NCBI RefSeq assembly: GCF_011043525.1
Contig: NZ_JAAKGO010000008.1
Span: 124,001-188,000, forward strand
Direction: 5' to 3'
Origin: Sphingobacterium sp. SGG-5
Lineage (GTDB): Bacteria; Bacteroidota; Bacteroidia; Sphingobacteriales; Sphingobacteriaceae
Length of the DNA stretch: 64,000 bases
Shown here piece after piece: positions 7,963 to 16,631 of this stretch. Both the position numbers and the translations under genes were made by a program. The notes under the pieces are model-generated. The model ran no database searches and was not told where the DNA came from. It saw only the letters and a list, made by a program, of their open reading frames with translations. How positions within the stretch are numbered: the first letter of the stretch is position 1; each line of letters begins with the position of its first letter.

Positions 7963-10692
7963 ATGAAGCGTATTAATCATGTTTTATTGCTATTAGGAAG
8001 TTTCTTTTTGATTTCTAATGCAATGGCGCAGTCCCTTCAGGGGATCAGAGGGAAGGTCGTCGATATCGAAACATTTAGGCCTATTATAGGTGCTAACATT
8101 TCTATTTCTCATATCACAAGTCCGGTGACGACCGATGAGAAAGGTGAATTTACAGTGTCCCTGAAGGAAAAAGGATCCTATAAAGTGGTGAGCAAATTTG
8201 TGGGGTATGCTTCGGATACAACAATGGTCGAGTTTGGCGAAAGAGAATGGGAAAATCTGAATATCATTTTGGTCGCCGAGAACTCCAGTATTGATGAAGT
8301 CGTGGTCACGCGTCGAAGAGCACAATTTACAGAATTAGCTTTATTAGAAGAACGTAAAAAATCCAATCTGATGTTAGAGAAAATCGGTTCTCAGGAGCTA
8401 ACCCGTAAAGGAGTAAGCGATGCAGAAGGTGCGCTGACCAAGATGAGTGGTGTAACCAAATCGGCAAGTGGTGCCAATGTTTTTGTGCGTGGTCTGGGGG
8501 ATCGTTATAATAGTACCACATTAAACGGATTAGCATTACCATCGGAAGATCCATTGAACAAAAATATTTCATTGGATTTTTTTGGTACTGATATTATTCA
8601 GAGTATCGGAGTGAATAAGACGTTCAATCCGACATTGGGTGGAGATGTCGCCGGTGCGGATATAGATATTGTGTCCAAGGAACTCACTGAAGATGCTTTC
8701 CTTGAAATAGGGGCATCCACAGGGATCAATACCGAAGCCATCAATACTGACAATTTTAAAAAAATATCGGGTTCAAATTGGTTCGGGAAGTTGAAAGAAT
8801 CAAAAAGTTCCATTACCAATGGAAACACCTATGCGTTTCCCAACACATGGAATCCTATCCCTATGGAAGGCTCTCCGTTGAACTCGTCATTCTCATTGTC
8901 CGGAGGAAAGAAAGTTAGGATAGGTGAGAATAATCTGAACGTATTTTTGTCGGCTAACCTGAATTCGGATTATAAATATTATGATGGTGTTGTTCGTCAA
9001 ACGCAAACGGATGGTAATGTTACCTTAGATCAGAAATCAACGCTTTCACAGTATAATGTCGATAAGACAGCTATTGCAAATCTAAAGTACTCCTTTGGTA
9101 AGCATTATGTGGCATTCAATTCGTTGTATATCAATAATCAAAGCCAGACGTTTGAAGAGAATTATGGACTGACCAACGATCCCGATCCGAATGACAAAGG
9201 TTTGTTCAGAAGACAACATATTGTGGACAATAACTTGTTTGTGAATCAACTCTTGTCAAAACTTGTTTTGGATGATGTCTTGAATCTGGACCTTGGAATT
9301 GCGTATAACCTGGTAAAAGGAAATGAACCTGACCGTCGTACCATCAGATTGACAGAAGAATTTGATGGCAGTGGAAATAGTGATTTTTATTTATTGTCGG
9401 AGCAAAACTCAAACGAGCGGTATTATTCCGATTTGACAGAAAAAAACTGGGTGGCGAAAGCTATAGCGACGTATAATCTGGATAAGGACAATGCGTTTGA
9501 TCGTAAAATTAGTTTTGGGTACAACGGCAACATGACGGACAGAGATTTTAATGCGACGTTGTATACGCATGAGATAAATGGTTCGCGTCAACTGGATCCA
9601 AACAATGTTTATAACATTGATAATGTGTTTAACGATAATACCCTACAATCCGGATTTTTCGATCTGAGTTCACGCTTTGGCAATTTTGATCCGGAATGGT
9701 ATACAGGAAAGAAGCATGTACACGCTGCATTGCTGTTAGGCACGTACCAATTCACGGAGAAGTTTACGGCCTTATTGGGTGTGCGGTATGATAATGTATT
9801 CCAAGAGGTTGTATACAAAACTGCTTTGAACGATTCGAAGCTGAACGGTAATAAGCCATTGGAGAAAAACTATGTATTGCCGAGCTTAAACTTGAAGTAT
9901 GCATTGACCGATAAGAGCAATCTGAGAGCATCGGCGAGCATGTCTTATACTTTGCCGCAATTTATCGAGATGGCCGAGTTTCTAAACGCGTTTTCAACCT
10001 ATACCACACAGGGTAATCCAGACCTTAAACCCGTTCAGAATATGAATTTTGATGCCAAGTGGGAGCTTTTTCCTACTTCTGGAGAATTGATTTCTGTCGG
10101 TGTTTTTTATAAACAGCTGAAAGATCCGATCGCACGTACCGAGATGAGCGGCAACGTGATGACCTATCATAATGTCGGTTCGACCGCCACTGTTGCCGGA
10201 GCCGAGTTGGAATTGAAGAAAAACATCCTCAAAACAACAGGTGCGTACGGAGACAATGTGCTTTCAGGAGGACTAAACCTGTCATATCTATACAGTAATC
10301 AGAAACTTGAAAACATCATACCAAGGTTTACAGCAGAAGAATCTGCACTGCAAGGTGCATCGCCGGTACTGGTCAATGCTGATCTGACTTACTTGTGGAA
10401 CAGACAACACTGGAACCTGACATCGACAGCAGTGTTGAACTATTTCAGTGACCGTATTTATTCCCTTGGTGGTAATAACGCATATAAAGATATTATCGAA
10501 AAAGGAGTTCCAACGCTTGATTTTATTACACAGGCTAATATTAAGAAGAACTGGGGTGTCAACGTGAAGATGCGTAACCTACTTAATCCGGCATTTAGTT
10601 TGGAACGAGAATCTGACAGCAATAATGCTGTAGTACTAAGATCATACAAAAGGGGGATAGATATGAGTGTAGGGTTGTCTTATAAGTTTTAA
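7963..10692 (+). CDS. TonB-dependent outer-membrane receptor
   Basis: A 909-residue receptor starting at the ATG at 7963 (MKRINHVLLLLGSFFLISNAMAQ, signal peptide cut after AMA). Residues ~25-110 are a carboxypeptidase-regulatory-like beta-sandwich (GKVVDIETFRPIIGANISI). Residues ~140-260 are the plug domain (FVRGLGDRYNSTTLNGLALPS, ending GGDVAGADIDI), and the rest is a 22-strand-type barrel ending with an aromatic residue (VGLSYKF). It imports an unknown ligand using TonB energy. The next gene is a beta-helix lipoprotein that usually accompanies this receptor type, and a His-rich ABC system is divergently encoded; a metal-linked ligand is inference. Confidence 0.93.
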   Translation: MKRINHVLLLLGSFFLISNAMAQSLQGIRGKVVDIETFRPIIGANISISHITSPVTTDEKGEFTVSLKEKGSYKVVSKFVGYASDTTMVEFGEREWENLNIILVAENSSIDEVVVTRRRAQFTELALLEERKKSNLMLEKIGSQELTRKGVSDAEGALTKMSGVTKSASGANVFVRGLGDRYNSTTLNGLALPSEDPLNKNISLDFFGTDIIQSIGVNKTFNPTLGGDVAGADIDIVSKELTEDAFLEIGASTGINTEAINTDNFKKISGSNWFGKLKESKSSITNGNTYAFPNTWNPIPMEGSPLNSSFSLSGGKKVRIGENNLNVFLSANLNSDYKYYDGVVRQTQTDGNVTLDQKSTLSQYNVDKTAIANLKYSFGKHYVAFNSLYINNQSQTFEENYGLTNDPDPNDKGLFRRQHIVDNNLFVNQLLSKLVLDDVLNLDLGIAYNLVKGNEPDRRTIRLTEEFDGSGNSDFYLLSEQNSNERYYSDLTEKNWVAKAIATYNLDKDNAFDRKISFGYNGNMTDRDFNATLYTHEINGSRQLDPNNVYNIDNVFNDNTLQSGFFDLSSRFGNFDPEWYTGKKHVHAALLLGTYQFTEKFTALLGVRYDNVFQEVVYKTALNDSKLNGNKPLEKNYVLPSLNLKYALTDKSNLRASASMSYTLPQFIEMAEFLNAFSTYTTQGNPDLKPVQNMNFDAKWELFPTSGELISVGVFYKQLKDPIARTEMSGNVMTYHNVGSTATVAGAELELKKNILKTTGAYGDNVLSGGLNLSYLYSNQKLENIIPRFTAEESALQGASPVLVNADLTYLWNRQHWNLTSTAVLNYFSDRIYSLGGNNAYKDIIEKGVPTLDFITQANIKKNWGVNVKMRNLLNPAFSLERESDSNNAVVLRSYKRGIDMSVGLSYKF

Positions 10693-10766
10693 TGATTTGG
10701 TAACATTCACTTAATCATTTAGTTGCTTTCATGAATTAATATTGTAATAAATAAAAAAGAGAAAAA

Positions 10767-11933
10767 ATGAAAAGAAAATTACTTAGTATTATGACCGTTT
10801 CGGTACTATTGTTTACGGCATGTTCGGACAAAGAGGGAGATGGTGATGGTGTAGATAATGGAGAACCAGTTGAATTGACTGAGCTGTTGGGAAGTATCAC
10901 GAGCAAGAATGCCGTAGTTAAAGGCAGTTCTATCAATTTGGTGGGTGCAACAATCGTTCGTGAAGGTGCAACATTAACTATCCCTGGGGGTACGACGATC
11001 ACAGCAAACGATAAGGGTGCGTATCTGTTGATCGAAAGAGGAGCTAAGATTATTGCAAAAGGTACTGCTGCTAAACCGATTAAATTTACAGCTGGTGACA
11101 AAAAATCCGGCGCCTGGGGAGGTTTGATCATCAATGGTAAAGCTCCGCTTTCCCGTGCTACCGAAGCTTCGCCAAGTAACTTTGAAACGGAAATCAACAC
11201 CAATATATTCTACGGTGGTAATGATGTGAATGATAACTCCGGTGAGTTGGATTATATCACCATTGAGTACTCAGGAGCAAATATATCGGATGACAAAGAG
11301 CACAACGGTCTGACACTGAATGGTGTAGGTAAGGGTACTAAAATCAGCAATATCTATATCAAAGACGGAGCCGATGACGGTATTGAGTTCTTTGGTGGCT
11401 CGGTTGATGTCACTAACCTGTTGGTTGTCAATTCTGAAGATGATATGTTCGATTTTACCCAAGGATATACAGGGACCTTGAAAAACGCGTATGGTATTTG
11501 GGAAACGGCTTTCAAAACTAATGAGAAAGATCCTCGTGGTATTGAGGCGGATGGTAACCATGACGGAACTTTACCGGATGCGGTTCACCAATCAAATTTC
11601 AAGATCGAAGGTATGACTATTGTTCATAAATCAACTACAGCTGGGGTTGAAGGAACAATGGTCGATATTGTGAAAATCAGAAGAGGTGCTACGGCAAATA
11701 TTACGAACCTGCTGATTGATATCGGTACAACTTCACTTTTTAGTGATATTATCGATTTTACAGATGATGCAGGTAAAGGAAATGCTGCGTCAAAAATCGA
11801 GTACACATTTAATCCTGAAACTTTGTACAGCGATGCAAAAGTAAAAGCAGAGGGTGCTACTATCACCAAAAACGACGCACAAACTGGAGCTACTACCAGC
11901 GCATTTGCTTGGACAGGCTACTCATTTAATTAA
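10767..11933 (+). CDS. Surface lipoprotein, right-handed beta-helix type
   Basis: A 388-residue lipoprotein with a lipobox-like signal (SVLLFTACSDKEG). The Asp/Gly-rich run after the Cys (DKEGDGDGVDNGE) resembles a lipoprotein export signal for surface display in Bacteroidota. The body repeats short turns such as GATIVREGATLTIPGGTTI, GARIIAKGTAAKPIKFT and GLTLNGVGKGTKISNIYIKDGADDGIEFFGG, the pattern of a parallel beta-helix. It lies 74 nt after the TonB receptor gene and is followed by a terminator, so the two form a receptor-lipoprotein pair. The ligand is unknown. Confidence 0.85.
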   Translation: MKRKLLSIMTVSVLLFTACSDKEGDGDGVDNGEPVELTELLGSITSKNAVVKGSSINLVGATIVREGATLTIPGGTTITANDKGAYLLIERGAKIIAKGTAAKPIKFTAGDKKSGAWGGLIINGKAPLSRATEASPSNFETEINTNIFYGGNDVNDNSGELDYITIEYSGANISDDKEHNGLTLNGVGKGTKISNIYIKDGADDGIEFFGGSVDVTNLLVVNSEDDMFDFTQGYTGTLKNAYGIWETAFKTNEKDPRGIEADGNHDGTLPDAVHQSNFKIEGMTIVHKSTTAGVEGTMVDIVKIRRGATANITNLLIDIGTTSLFSDIIDFTDDAGKGNAASKIEYTFNPETLYSDAKVKAEGATITKNDAQTGATTSAFAWTGYSFN

Positions 11934-11978
11934 TTATTGTTTTATAAGCTGCTGTAATTTTATAATTATTAGACCAGG

Positions 11979-11999
11979 GGAACCGTAAAGGTTCCTTTT
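11979..11999 (+). terminator. Hairpin terminator after the receptor-lipoprotein pair
   Basis: GGAACC, a 5-nt loop GTAAA, then GGTTCC followed by TTTT. It lies 46 nt after the lipoprotein stop. Its T-tract overlaps the -33 element of the dnaX promoter. Confidence 0.7.
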
Positions 12000-12027
12000 G
12001 TTGTTTATGGCTAAATACCTATCTTTG
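11997..12027 (+). promoter_or_regulatory. dnaX promoter (TTTG ... TATCTTTG)
   Basis: The -33 element TTTG (11997-12000) and -7 element TATCTTTG (12020-12027) are 19 nt apart, a full match to the Bacteroidota consensus TTTG-N19-21-TAnnTTTG. The dnaX ATG is at 12033, only 5 nt after the -7 element, so the transcript would be leaderless or almost so. Confidence 0.7.
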
Positions 12028-12032
12028 TCCTG

Positions 12033-13799
12033 ATGGATAACTTCATTGTCTCGGCCCGTAAATACCGTCCTGTTACCTTCGATTCTGTCGTGGGGCAACA
12101 ACATGTGACCAACACACTTAAGAATGCTATCCATAATAATCAACTGGCGCAGGCCTTTTTGTTTTGTGGACCACGGGGTGTAGGCAAGACCACCTGTGCC
12201 CGCATCTTGGCCAAGACAATCAATTGTGAAGCGATCTCATCGGGAACAGAAGCCTGTGGTACGTGTTCGAGCTGTCAATCGTTTCAGAACGGTGCTTCAT
12301 TCAGCATTCATGAACTGGATGCAGCTTCCAACAACTCTGTCGAAGACATCCGGAGTCTGATCGAGCAGGTTCGTATTCCTCCTCAGTCGGGAAAATACAA
12401 AATTTATATCATCGATGAGGTACACATGCTTTCCCAAGCTGCGTTCAATGCTTTTCTGAAGACATTGGAAGAACCGCCTTCTTATGCGATTTTTATCCTG
12501 GCTACTACAGAGAAACACAAGATATTGCCGACTATATTGTCTCGCTGTCAGATTTTTGATTTCAATCGTATACGCGTAGATGACATGGCTAATCATTTGG
12601 CCACCATAGCCGATAAGGAAGGGGTTGCGTATGAACACGATGGTCTCCATGTTATTGCGCAGAAAGCGGATGGAGGTTTGCGGGATGCCTTGTCGATGTT
12701 CGACCAGATTGTCAGCTTTACTAATCGTCATCTGACTTATGAAGCGGTTATCGAAAACCTGAACATTTTAGATTATGAGTACTATTTTCGGTTGTTGGAT
12801 GCGATTGCAGGAGAAGAGGCGGATGAGACTTTATTGATATTTGATTCCGTACTGAGCAAAGGATTTGACGGAGGACATTTTATGGCAGGCCTCGCTAACC
12901 ATTTGCGTAATCTTTTGGTTTCCAAAGAACCCAAAACGTTGCGGTTGTTAGAAGTGGGAGAAAATATAAAAAAACGTTATCTGGAACAATCTTCCTCTAT
13001 GAGTTCAGGACTCCTGCTATCTGCTCTGAATATTGCGAACCAGTGTGAAATTAATTACAGAACGAGTAAAAACCAACGTCTTCAGGTGGAACTGGCCTTA
13101 TTGAAGATGTGTCACCTCTCTACAGCCATTACATTATCGCTGCATCCGCCCACAGCTGCTCCTCCTGTAGAAGGACAAAAAAAAAAACTAATTGAGTCTA
13201 TACCTCGTCAGACGGAAGAAGCTACTGCGCCGGTTGCCTTAGCCAAAGCCGCTGACAAAACAGTCGCCCCTCCTGAATCACCACAGCAGAAAAAAGAAGA
13301 AAAGCCTTCCTTTACCTCAGGAAAGGGCTGGGGGAACATACAGGTGGCTGCGGCGGTACCAAATCTAACAACTGTTTTTGAAGATAAACCTGTTGTCGAA
13401 ACGGCAAAGGATGATCTCGTTGTAGGGAATGAATATCAGGAAATTACAGAAAGTGACTTCTTAAACAAGTGGAATGCCTTTGCGGAGAAGATGAAGGCAG
13501 AAAGCCGGATTACTATTTTCACCATCATGACGGCATCAACACCTCGTCTTAAAGGCGCTCAAATAGAGATTGATGTCGATAATATGGTGCAGATGGAGCA
13601 GATACGCGAATATAAAATCGATATCTTGAATTACCTACGTGTAGAGCTGCGCAATTTCTCGCTGGATCTCACTGCCATACAAGTAGAGCAGAACCGTACC
13701 TTAAAACCCTATACCTCACAGGAAAAATATCAGGCCATGGCCGTTAAAAATCCAGCCTTGGAGACCTTGCGCAAAACCTTTAATTTAGGGTTGAGTTAG
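12033..13799 (+). CDS. dnaX: DNA polymerase III subunits gamma and tau
   Basis: A 588-residue clamp-loader ATPase. Residues 46-53 are Walker A (GPRGVGKT), a zinc site follows (C65, C75, C78, C81), Walker B IIDEVH is at ~126-131, and the SRC motif is LSRCQIFDF. AAA+ domains I-III occupy about residues 1-375. After a run KKK encoded by 11 consecutive A bases comes a low-complexity linker and a ~130-residue tau-specific C-terminal domain. The N-terminus MDNFIVSARKYRP is typical of the phylum and fixes the start. The A run may allow slippage to a short gamma-like product (see findings). Confidence 0.96.
   Translation: MDNFIVSARKYRPVTFDSVVGQQHVTNTLKNAIHNNQLAQAFLFCGPRGVGKTTCARILAKTINCEAISSGTEACGTCSSCQSFQNGASFSIHELDAASNNSVEDIRSLIEQVRIPPQSGKYKIYIIDEVHMLSQAAFNAFLKTLEEPPSYAIFILATTEKHKILPTILSRCQIFDFNRIRVDDMANHLATIADKEGVAYEHDGLHVIAQKADGGLRDALSMFDQIVSFTNRHLTYEAVIENLNILDYEYYFRLLDAIAGEEADETLLIFDSVLSKGFDGGHFMAGLANHLRNLLVSKEPKTLRLLEVGENIKKRYLEQSSSMSSGLLLSALNIANQCEINYRTSKNQRLQVELALLKMCHLSTAITLSLHPPTAAPPVEGQKKKLIESIPRQTEEATAPVALAKAADKTVAPPESPQQKKEEKPSFTSGKGWGNIQVAAAVPNLTTVFEDKPVVETAKDDLVVGNEYQEITESDFLNKWNAFAEKMKAESRITIFTIMTASTPRLKGAQIEIDVDNMVQMEQIREYKIDILNYLRVELRNFSLDLTAIQVEQNRTLKPYTSQEKYQAMAVKNPALETLRKTFNLGLS
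13177..13187 (+). other. A11 slippery run inside dnaX
   Basis: Eleven A bases encode K383-K385 in the zero frame at the boundary between the AAA+ core and the tau-specific region. A -1 shift reads ACT AAT TGA and a +1 (or -2) shift reads AAC TAA, so both alternative frames stop within three codons. The short product would be about 385-388 residues, the size expected for gamma. Confidence 0.65.
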
Positions 13800-13834
13800 A
13801 CCTTTGACATTTTTACAAACTACATTTAATATAC

Positions 13835-14614
13835 ATGCAACATTTTCAACGGAGAGATCAAGGCGAGAAGCGAGAATCCAATCAGATGGTTTTCGGAATC
13901 CGCGCTGTCATAGAAGCGATAGATAGCGGAAAAGAGATGGAGTCGGTTTTCGTGCAACGCGGGCTGAGTGGAAGTCTTTTTATGGAGCTTAAAGCTTTGT
14001 TGAAAGAGCATAACATAGGGTTTCAGCAAGTTCCTATTGAAAAGCTGAATCGAATTACCCGCAAAAATCATCAGGGTGTTATTGCGGTGATTTCACCCAT
14101 TACTTATCAGAATATTGAAGACCTATTGCCGCTTATCTACGAGAAAGGTGAAGTACCCCTTTTGTTGATGCTGGACGGTGTCACCGATGTGCGGAATATG
14201 GGTGCGATTGCCCGTACGGCAGAATGTGCCGGCGTGCACGCTCTTATTGTTCCGAAGAAAGGCTCTGCTGAAATCAATCCCGATGCGATTAAAACCTCTG
14301 CCGGAGCGCTGTATAAAATACCGGTGTGCCGTCAGGACGCTTTAGGTAAGACCGGACGTTTTCTAATTGATTCGGGGGTACAATTGGTCGTTGGTACGGA
14401 GAAGACAAACGATTCGATCTACGACGTTGATTATGCGGTGCCTACGTGTATCGTTATGGGAGCCGAAGATGTAGGCGTTTCAGATGATTTGATACGTATA
14501 TCCGACAAGTTGGCCCGGATACCCATGTTTGGAGAAATTAAATCGTTAAATGTATCTGTTTCGGCAGGAGTTATACTTTACGAGGCCATACGGCAACGGC
14601 AGCTCGGTAAATAA
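13835..14614 (+). CDS. rlmB: 23S rRNA (guanosine-2'-O)-methyltransferase RlmB-like (TrmH/SpoU family)
   Basis: A 259-residue SPOUT methyltransferase. The N-terminal substrate-binding domain has VFGIRAVIEAIDSGKEMESVFVQ, and the SAM-binding knot shows LLMLDGVTDVRNMGAIARTAECAG, VMGAEDVGVS and IPMFGEIKSLNVSVSAGV. These are the TrmH-family motifs I-III, with the catalytic Arg in NMGAIARTAE. The first 17 residues (MQHFQRRDQGEKRESNQ) are charged and may be dispensable; translation could also start at the Met of MVFGIRA. It ends before a bidirectional terminator facing the DEAD-box gene. Confidence 0.9.
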   Translation: MQHFQRRDQGEKRESNQMVFGIRAVIEAIDSGKEMESVFVQRGLSGSLFMELKALLKEHNIGFQQVPIEKLNRITRKNHQGVIAVISPITYQNIEDLLPLIYEKGEVPLLLMLDGVTDVRNMGAIARTAECAGVHALIVPKKGSAEINPDAIKTSAGALYKIPVCRQDALGKTGRFLIDSGVQLVVGTEKTNDSIYDVDYAVPTCIVMGAEDVGVSDDLIRISDKLARIPMFGEIKSLNVSVSAGVILYEAIRQRQLGK

Positions 14615-14622
14615 GTCATAAA

Positions 14623-14648
14623 AAAAGGTGGGTTGATGCCCACCTTTT
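14623..14648. terminator. Bidirectional terminator between rlmB and the DEAD-box helicase
   Basis: A perfect 10-bp stem (AAAAGGTGGG / CCCACCTTTT) with the 6-nt loop TTGATG. The A-tract on one side and T-tract on the other suit termination of both convergent genes. Confidence 0.9.
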
Positions 14649-14665
14649 CTATGAAACTTTAAGGA

Positions 14666-16480
14666 TTAATACCTGCTTTTCGATTCGCGGCGTTTGCCCG
14701 AGAAATCACGAAAATCCTTGTTGTAGCTTCGGCCACGGTCACTGCCGCCTCTGCGATCTCTGCTATGGCTTTTTCCGTATCGATCTCCACCTCCTCGAGA
14801 AGAACGGCCACCTCTGTCCGAACGATCCTCACCGGATGATCTCTCAATACGTACTTGCCTTCCATTGAAGTCTACGGCTTTGAAGCCTTGGAAAACGTTT
14901 TCTACATCATGGTCTTGTACTTCGAAGAAGGTAAAGACGCCTTTCATATCGATTTTACCAACAGATTTTCCCGGGATATTTGCATTGTTGCAGATAAAGC
15001 CCAGCATATCGCCTCTGCTGAATTCATCTACGGCTCCTAAGTTGATAAATAAACGGGTATATCCAGTAGATGCCGACCGGCTTCTATCTCTATCTCTATC
15101 CCTATCGCGTCCTCTATCTCCTCTTTCACGATCACCTCTGCCACTTTCGCGGGCATCGATGTTTAAGTCCGGTGCATTCTGGTAATAATCAAGGAAACGG
15201 TTAAACTCCAATGAAGCAAAACGTTTGATGATGTCTTCTTTGGATAGATCCTGCAACGATTCAACTATTGCGGGCATATACGGTGATATCTGATCATCGT
15301 TTACCGATACATGATTTATTTTATCCACGATCGCGAACAGTTGCTTCTCACAGACCTCACCGCCTTGCGGAACTTGCTTTTTCTCGAAAGTTTTACCGAT
15401 AATTTTCTCGATACGGCGGATTTTACCCAATTCTTTTACATTGATCAAAGAAATAGATATTCCTGTTTTACCGGCCCGAGCGGTACGGCCTGAACGGTGG
15501 GTATAGTTTTCCACCTCATCAGGAAGCGAGAAGTTGATCACGTGCGTTACATCATTCACGTCAATACCACGCGCCGCGACGTCCGTTGCGATCAGTAGCT
15601 GTAAATTTCGCTCCCGATAGCGCTTCATGACCTTGTCACGTTGCTGTTGTGAAAGATCTCCGTGCAAAGAATCGGCGTTGTAACCATCTTTGATGAGCGC
15701 TTCCGCGATTTCCTGTGTTTCTATCTTGGTACGACAGAAGACGATGCCAAAAATTTCAGGGTAGTAATCAACAATGCGCTTGAACGCTGCGTATTTGTCG
15801 CGGGCTTTAATCAAATAATATTGATGTTCAATATTCGCGTTTCCCGTGTTTTTGGTGCCTACGGTTAGCTCGACCGGATCTACCATGTACTTTTGAGCAA
15901 TCCGACGGACTTCTTTAGGCATCGTGGCTGAGAACAACCACGTTTTTTTGTTTTCGGGTGTTTCGGAAAGGATATTGTTGATATCCTCTTGGAATCCCAT
16001 GTTCAACATTTCATCAGCTTCGTCCAAGACGACATAGCTGATACTCGAAAAATCAATAGCATTACGATTGATGATGTCCAACATCCGGCCCGGTGTAGCT
16101 ACTACGATCTGCACACCACGACGGATTTGACGTAGTTGGTCAGAAATGTTTGCTCCACCATACACCGCTACCACACGAGCATCATCGAGATACTTGGCAT
16201 ACTTTTCCAAATCCTTGGAGATCTGTAAACACAGCTCACGCGTAGGACAAAGAATTAATGCTTGCGGATGTTTTTGTGAAAAATCAATCTGTTCTAACAA
16301 TGGGAGACCAAATGCCGCGGTCTTCCCTGTACCGGTTTGGGCTAATCCGACAAAATCGTCGTTACCAGTCAATAACACAGGAATGGCTTTTTCCTGAATA
16401 GGAGAAGGTTTTTCGAAACCTAACTCAGTGATGGCATTAACAATCTCATGACGGATCCCCAGTTCTAAAAATGGGTTCAT
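14666..16480 (-). CDS. DEAD-box ATP-dependent RNA helicase (DeaD/CsdA type)
   Basis: A 604-residue helicase with the Q motif (FEKPSPIQEKAIP), motif I AQTGTGKT, motif II DEAD, motif III SAT and motif VI HRSGRTARAG. After the helicase core there is an Arg/Asp/Ser-rich linker at ~455-475, then a DbpA-like RNA-binding domain (RLFINLGAVDEFSRGDMLGFI...GVFTFFEVQ). The last ~55 residues are a basic Gly/Arg/Ser-rich tail. It unwinds structured RNA in ribosome assembly or cold adaptation. A -7-like element sits 41 nt upstream on the minus strand (16521-16528). Confidence 0.94.
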   Translation of the reverse strand: MNPFLELGIRHEIVNAITELGFEKPSPIQEKAIPVLLTGNDDFVGLAQTGTGKTAAFGLPLLEQIDFSQKHPQALILCPTRELCLQISKDLEKYAKYLDDARVVAVYGGANISDQLRQIRRGVQIVVATPGRMLDIINRNAIDFSSISYVVLDEADEMLNMGFQEDINNILSETPENKKTWLFSATMPKEVRRIAQKYMVDPVELTVGTKNTGNANIEHQYYLIKARDKYAAFKRIVDYYPEIFGIVFCRTKIETQEIAEALIKDGYNADSLHGDLSQQQRDKVMKRYRERNLQLLIATDVAARGIDVNDVTHVINFSLPDEVENYTHRSGRTARAGKTGISISLINVKELGKIRRIEKIIGKTFEKKQVPQGGEVCEKQLFAIVDKINHVSVNDDQISPYMPAIVESLQDLSKEDIIKRFASLEFNRFLDYYQNAPDLNIDARESGRGDRERGDRGRDRDRDRDRSRSASTGYTRLFINLGAVDEFSRGDMLGFICNNANIPGKSVGKIDMKGVFTFFEVQDHDVENVFQGFKAVDFNGRQVRIERSSGEDRSDRGGRSSRGGGDRYGKSHSRDRRGGSDRGRSYNKDFRDFSGKRRESKSRY

Positions 16481-16520
16481 GAAATAAATTATACAATAGG
16501 CACTATTGCCTAAGGCGGTG

Positions 16521-16528
16521 CAAAGATA
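16521..16528 (-). promoter_or_regulatory. -7 element for the DEAD-box gene (TATCTTTG on minus strand)
   Basis: The plus strand reads CAAAGATA, that is TATCTTTG on the minus strand, 40 nt before the helicase ATG. No -33 TTTG is seen at the right spacing. Confidence 0.45.
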
Positions 16529-16597
16529 GTGATAGTAGTTGATATTTCCTAATCTAAAAAAAATGAAATCAATTTTTCATAATCCTCTTATTTTTTA

Positions 16598-16605
16598 TAG
16601 GTTTG
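16598..16605 (+). promoter_or_regulatory. -7 element for the amino acid permease (TAGGTTTG)
   Basis: TAGGTTTG matches TAnnTTTG and lies 26 nt before the permease ATG. It implies a leader of about 20 nt that would consist largely of the palindrome at 16616-16631. Confidence 0.45.
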
Positions 16606-16615
16606 GGCTGAAAAG

Positions 16616-16631
16616 AATTTAGATCTAAATT
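16616..16631. promoter_or_regulatory. Perfect 16-bp palindrome abutting the permease start codon
   Basis: AATTTAGATCTAAATT is self-complementary along its whole length and ends on the base before the ATG at 16632. It could be an operator for a dimeric regulator. As RNA it could only fold with a tiny loop, so DNA binding is more likely. Confidence 0.45.

Noticed and set aside
13171..13195. Sequencing error or frameshift at the dnaX A run
   Set aside because: The zero frame continues for another ~200 residues of sensible tau-type sequence, so the run as written keeps the gene intact.
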